NCBI GenBank assembly: GCA_020851555.1
Contig: JADZCM010000017.1
Location: 272,879-336,878 of the forward strand
Direction: 5' to 3'
Length of the DNA stretch: 64,000 nt
Source: Bryobacterales bacterium
Lineage (GTDB): Bacteria > Acidobacteriota > Terriglobia > Bryobacterales > Bryobacteraceae
A model generated the notes under the pieces. It did not search any database. It saw only the letters and a program-made list of their open reading frames with translations, and was not told the origin of the DNA. Positions 62,197-64,000 of the stretch are shown one piece after another (position 1 is the first letter of the stretch; each line of letters opens with the position of its first letter). The translations under genes were made by a program, and so were the position numbers.

Positions 62197-62819
62197 AGCG
62201 CCAGAGCCTCCGAGAGTTTCCTGGCAGCGGCCTCACTCAGCAGGACGTGTTCGTGGCCGAGCAGGTCGTACACGCTCACCTCCCGGCTGGCGACCAGGGT
62301 GACACCGGGCAGATTGCGCGAGCCGAGCGCCAGGTTGCGGTTCTCGCCGTTGTTCACCACCAGCACCGACTTGCCGGTTTCGAGCGTTGTCAAGACAGCC
62401 TGGAAGGACTTGGTCTTGTTGTCCGGCAACGCAAACTCCTGCACCACCTTAAGTTCGCCGTCCCGCAACTTGGCCGAGAGCGCCGAGCGGAGGGCGCCGA
62501 GAGCCATCTTCCGCGGAAGATGATAGCTGTAGTCACGCGGCACCGGCCCGTGGACGGTTCCGCCGTGCCTCCAGAGCGGGGACCGGATGGAGCCCACCCG
62601 CGCCCGGCCGGTGCCCTTCTGCCGCCACAGTTTCCTTCCGGAACCCGCCACCTCCGAACGCCCCTTCGTCTTGGCCGTGCCGCGGCGCCGGCCGGCCAGG
62701 TGATGCCGCACCGCCTCGTACAGCAGCGCCTGCTTGACAGGGGCGGCGAAAACCGCGTCGGACAGCTCCAATTCCCCGACTTTCTGATTGTTCAGATCAA
62801 ACACATCCACCATGGGCAT
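62193..62819 (-). CDS. rplD: Ribosomal protein uL4
   Basis: 208 residues from ATG 62819, with AGGAGG eight bases upstream, inside the rplC stop region. VDVFDLNNQKVGELELSDAV, RAGTRGTAKTKGRSE-type RRGTAKTKGRSEVAGSGRKL, and WRQKGTGRARVGSIRSPLWR are L4 signatures. Tunnel protein that also represses its own operon in some bacteria. Confidence 0.96.
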   Translation of the reverse strand: MPMVDVFDLNNQKVGELELSDAVFAAPVKQALLYEAVRHHLAGRRRGTAKTKGRSEVAGSGRKLWRQKGTGRARVGSIRSPLWRHGGTVHGPVPRDYSYHLPRKMALGALRSALSAKLRDGELKVVQEFALPDNKTKSFQAVLTTLETGKSVLVVNNGENRNLALGSRNLPGVTLVASREVSVYDLLGHEHVLLSEAAARKLSEALAL

Positions 62820-62824
62820 GGCGC

Positions 62825-63457
62825 TCACCTCCTGGCGCGGCGCACCACAACATAGGCGCCGTTCGGTCCGGGAACCGCGCCCTTGACCACGAGCACGTTC
62901 TCTTCAACGTCCACATCGATGACTTCCAGGTTGCGCACCGTCACCCGCGCGACTCCCATGTGTCCCGCCATGCGCAGGCCCGGGAAAACGCGGGAGGGGT
63001 AGCTGGACGCGCCGATGGAGCCGGGCGCCCGGTGGAACATGGAGCCGTGGCTGGCCTCCCCACCCCGGTAGTGGTGCCGCTTGATCAGGCCGGCGAACCC
63101 CCGGCCCTTACTTACGCCGATCACGTCCACTTTGTCGGACGGCTTGAACTGCTCCACCAGCACGCGGTCGCCGGCCTTCAGATCTCCGTCCCCAGGCCCG
63201 AGGGGCAGTTCACGGAGGAACTTCGCCCCCTCCACCCCCGCCTTCTTGACGTGACCGGCCACCGGCCGGGTGATCCGTCTCGGCTTGACGAACTCCAGCA
63301 GTCCAAGCTGGACGGCCTCGTACCCGTCTTGGGGAGGGGTCTTCCGCTGTACCACCACGCAGGGACCCGCCTTCAACAGCGTCACGGGCACAACCTTGCC
63401 GTCAGGCCGGAAAACCTGCGTCATCCCGATCTTCTTGCCGAGTATTCCTGGGCTCAT
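62825..63457 (-). CDS. rplC: Ribosomal protein uL3
   Basis: 210 residues: [40 protein letters not shown], and [20 protein letters not shown] are L3 signatures. It contacts the peptidyl transferase center. The 78-base spacer to rpsJ holds a double heptamer array. Confidence 0.97.
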   Translation of the reverse strand: MSPGILGKKIGMTQVFRPDGKVVPVTLLKAGPCVVVQRKTPPQDGYEAVQLGLLEFVKPRRITRPVAGHVKKAGVEGAKFLRELPLGPGDGDLKAGDRVLVEQFKPSDKVDVIGVSKGRGFAGLIKRHHYRGGEASHGSMFHRAPGSIGASSYPSRVFPGLRMAGHMGVARVTVRNLEVIDVDVEENVLVVKGAVPGPNGAYVVVRRARR

Positions 63458-63468
63458 AAGCTACCTCA

Positions 63469-63542
63469 CGGCTGGCGGCTTGGGGCCTGCGGCTCGCGGG
63501 TCTGCCTCCACAAGCCACAGTACACAGGCCACAAGCTACTTC
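63469..63542. repeat. Two heptanucleotide arrays between rpsJ and rplC
   Basis: First block (63469-63503): CGGCTGG, CGGCTTG, GGGCCTG, CGGCTCG, CGGGTCT. Second block (63508-63542): CCACAAG, CCACAGT, ACACAGG, CCACAAG, CTACTTC; the last unit includes the rpsJ stop (complement of CTA at 63536). Both lie in the spacer between rpsJ and rplC. Confidence 0.6.
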
Positions 63543-63856
63543 TTCCCAAAAGCCTTGATCTCCACGTCCACGCCCGCCGGCAAATCCAGTTTCATCAGGG
63601 CGTCAACCGTATCCTGCGTCGGTTCCAGAATGTCGAGCAGCCGCTTGTGCGTGCGGATCTCAAACTGCTCCCGCGATTTCTTGTCCACGTGCGGCGACCG
63701 CAGGACGGTGTAACGGTTCTTGACCGTCGGCAGTGGAATCGGGCCCGCAATCTGCGCGCCCGTCTCACCCGCGGTCTTGACAATGGCCTTGGTCGACTCG
63801 TCCAGGACGCGGTGATCGTAAGCCTTCAATCGAATTCGAATGCGTTCTCTGAGCAT
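63536..63856 (-). CDS. rpsJ: Ribosomal protein uS10
   Basis: 106 residues: [40 protein letters not shown], and [20 protein letters not shown] are S10 signatures. Also known as NusE, a partner in transcription antitermination. It is the first gene after tuf in the large ribosomal operon. Confidence 0.98.
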   Translation of the reverse strand: MLRERIRIRLKAYDHRVLDESTKAIVKTAGETGAQIAGPIPLPTVKNRYTVLRSPHVDKKSREQFEIRTHKRLLDILEPTQDTVDALMKLDLPAGVDVEIKAFGKK

Positions 63857-63869
63857 TGTGTTTCCGGTA

Positions 63870-63918
63870 AGGATCCGGCCGCGCCCGGCCCTTGCGGGCG
63901 GGGCGCGCCGCGCCCCTA
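63870..63918 (-). repeat. Double palindrome after tuf, starting at its stop codon
   Basis: On the minus strand the tuf stop TAG (63918-63916) is part of GTAGGGGC-like TAGGGGC, then GGGGCGC-GGC-GCGCCCC forms a perfect 7-bp stem (63916-63900), and GCCCG-CAAGGGC-CGGGC a second stem just after. It may reduce read-through from tuf into rpsJ or belong to a dispersed intergenic repeat like that after rpsK. Confidence 0.5.
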
Positions 63919-64000
63919 CTCCATGATCTCGGTCACCGTGCCGGCGCCCACCGTGCGCCCGCCCTCGCGGATGGCGAACCGCAACCCCTTGTCCATGGCC
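63916..64000 (-). CDS. tuf: Elongation factor Tu, C-terminal end (partial)
   Basis: The last 27 codons read [20 protein letters not shown] then TVTEIME, the EF-Tu C-terminus. The gene runs off the right edge. EF-Tu carries aminoacyl-tRNA to the ribosome. It precedes the S10 operon (tuf-rpsJ-rplC), as in the str-S10 arrangement of many bacteria; fusA would lie beyond the window. Confidence 0.93.
   Translation of the reverse strand, partial: AMDKGLRFAIREGGRTVGAGTVTEIME

Overview
The window is high-GC chromosomal DNA from a member of the Acidobacteriota, most likely of the Solibacter/Bryobacter type (Bryobacterales). The clues are: large secreted proteins ending in the cysteine-poor beta domain typical of Solibacter (TIGR03437 type, at about 9.5-10.2 kb and probably 40.9-41.5 kb), a hopanoid side-chain gene pair (hpnI/hpnJ), many exported sugar-hydrolase-like proteins, two ECF sigma/anti-sigma modules, and dense translational coupling by ATGA/GTGA overlaps.

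Layout. 1-6.7 kb: end of purF, a radical SAM/SPASM gene, the leftward hopanoid unit hpnJ - two small EamA/EmrE-like membrane proteins - hpnI, then trmJ and a secreted DUF6807-type protein. 6.8-17.3 kb: a 1133-residue secreted repeat protein, tatA/B and tatC, a CNNM/CorC-type membrane protein, a divergent peptide deformylase-like gene and two Tat-exported glycosidase-like proteins. 17.3-21.7 kb: an accessory islet beside a tRNA-Pro(CGG) gene, with a serine-hydrolase gene gutted by an internal deletion, a frameshifted hicA followed by an intact hicB, a broken HTH-containing gene, an unknown ORF, and an apparently intact retron: a reverse transcriptase fused to a TOPRIM domain, preceded by a recognisable msr-msd RNA and a candidate promoter. 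21.8-48.6 kb: two ECF/anti-sigma operons, metabolic genes (aminotransferase, rhodanese, aroK, glycerate kinase, thiD), nrdR, the primary sigma factor rpoD, greA, and several secreted proteins, among them one with a C-terminal ILEI/FAM3-like domain. 48.7-64.0 kb: the ribosomal super-operon, read leftward from tuf to rplQ, in canonical order but without adk between secY and map.

How the parts fit. The hpn unit would decorate hopanoids, and its two small transporters may move the lipid or sugar intermediate. The tat genes supply the export route used by several twin-arginine proteins nearby. The retron is the most notable accessory system: its RT and TOPRIM domains keep their catalytic motifs, and the a1/a2 repeats, msr hairpin and msd hairpin can be read directly. 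It resembles the Ec67 class of retron (from memory, not aligned). The surrounding islet is otherwise decaying.

Structure not explained by genes includes degenerate heptanucleotide arrays at three intergenic sites (24.2, 60.7 and 63.5 kb), and two GC-rich palindromes in the ribosomal operon that begin with GTAGGGGC and supply the stop codons of rpsK and tuf.
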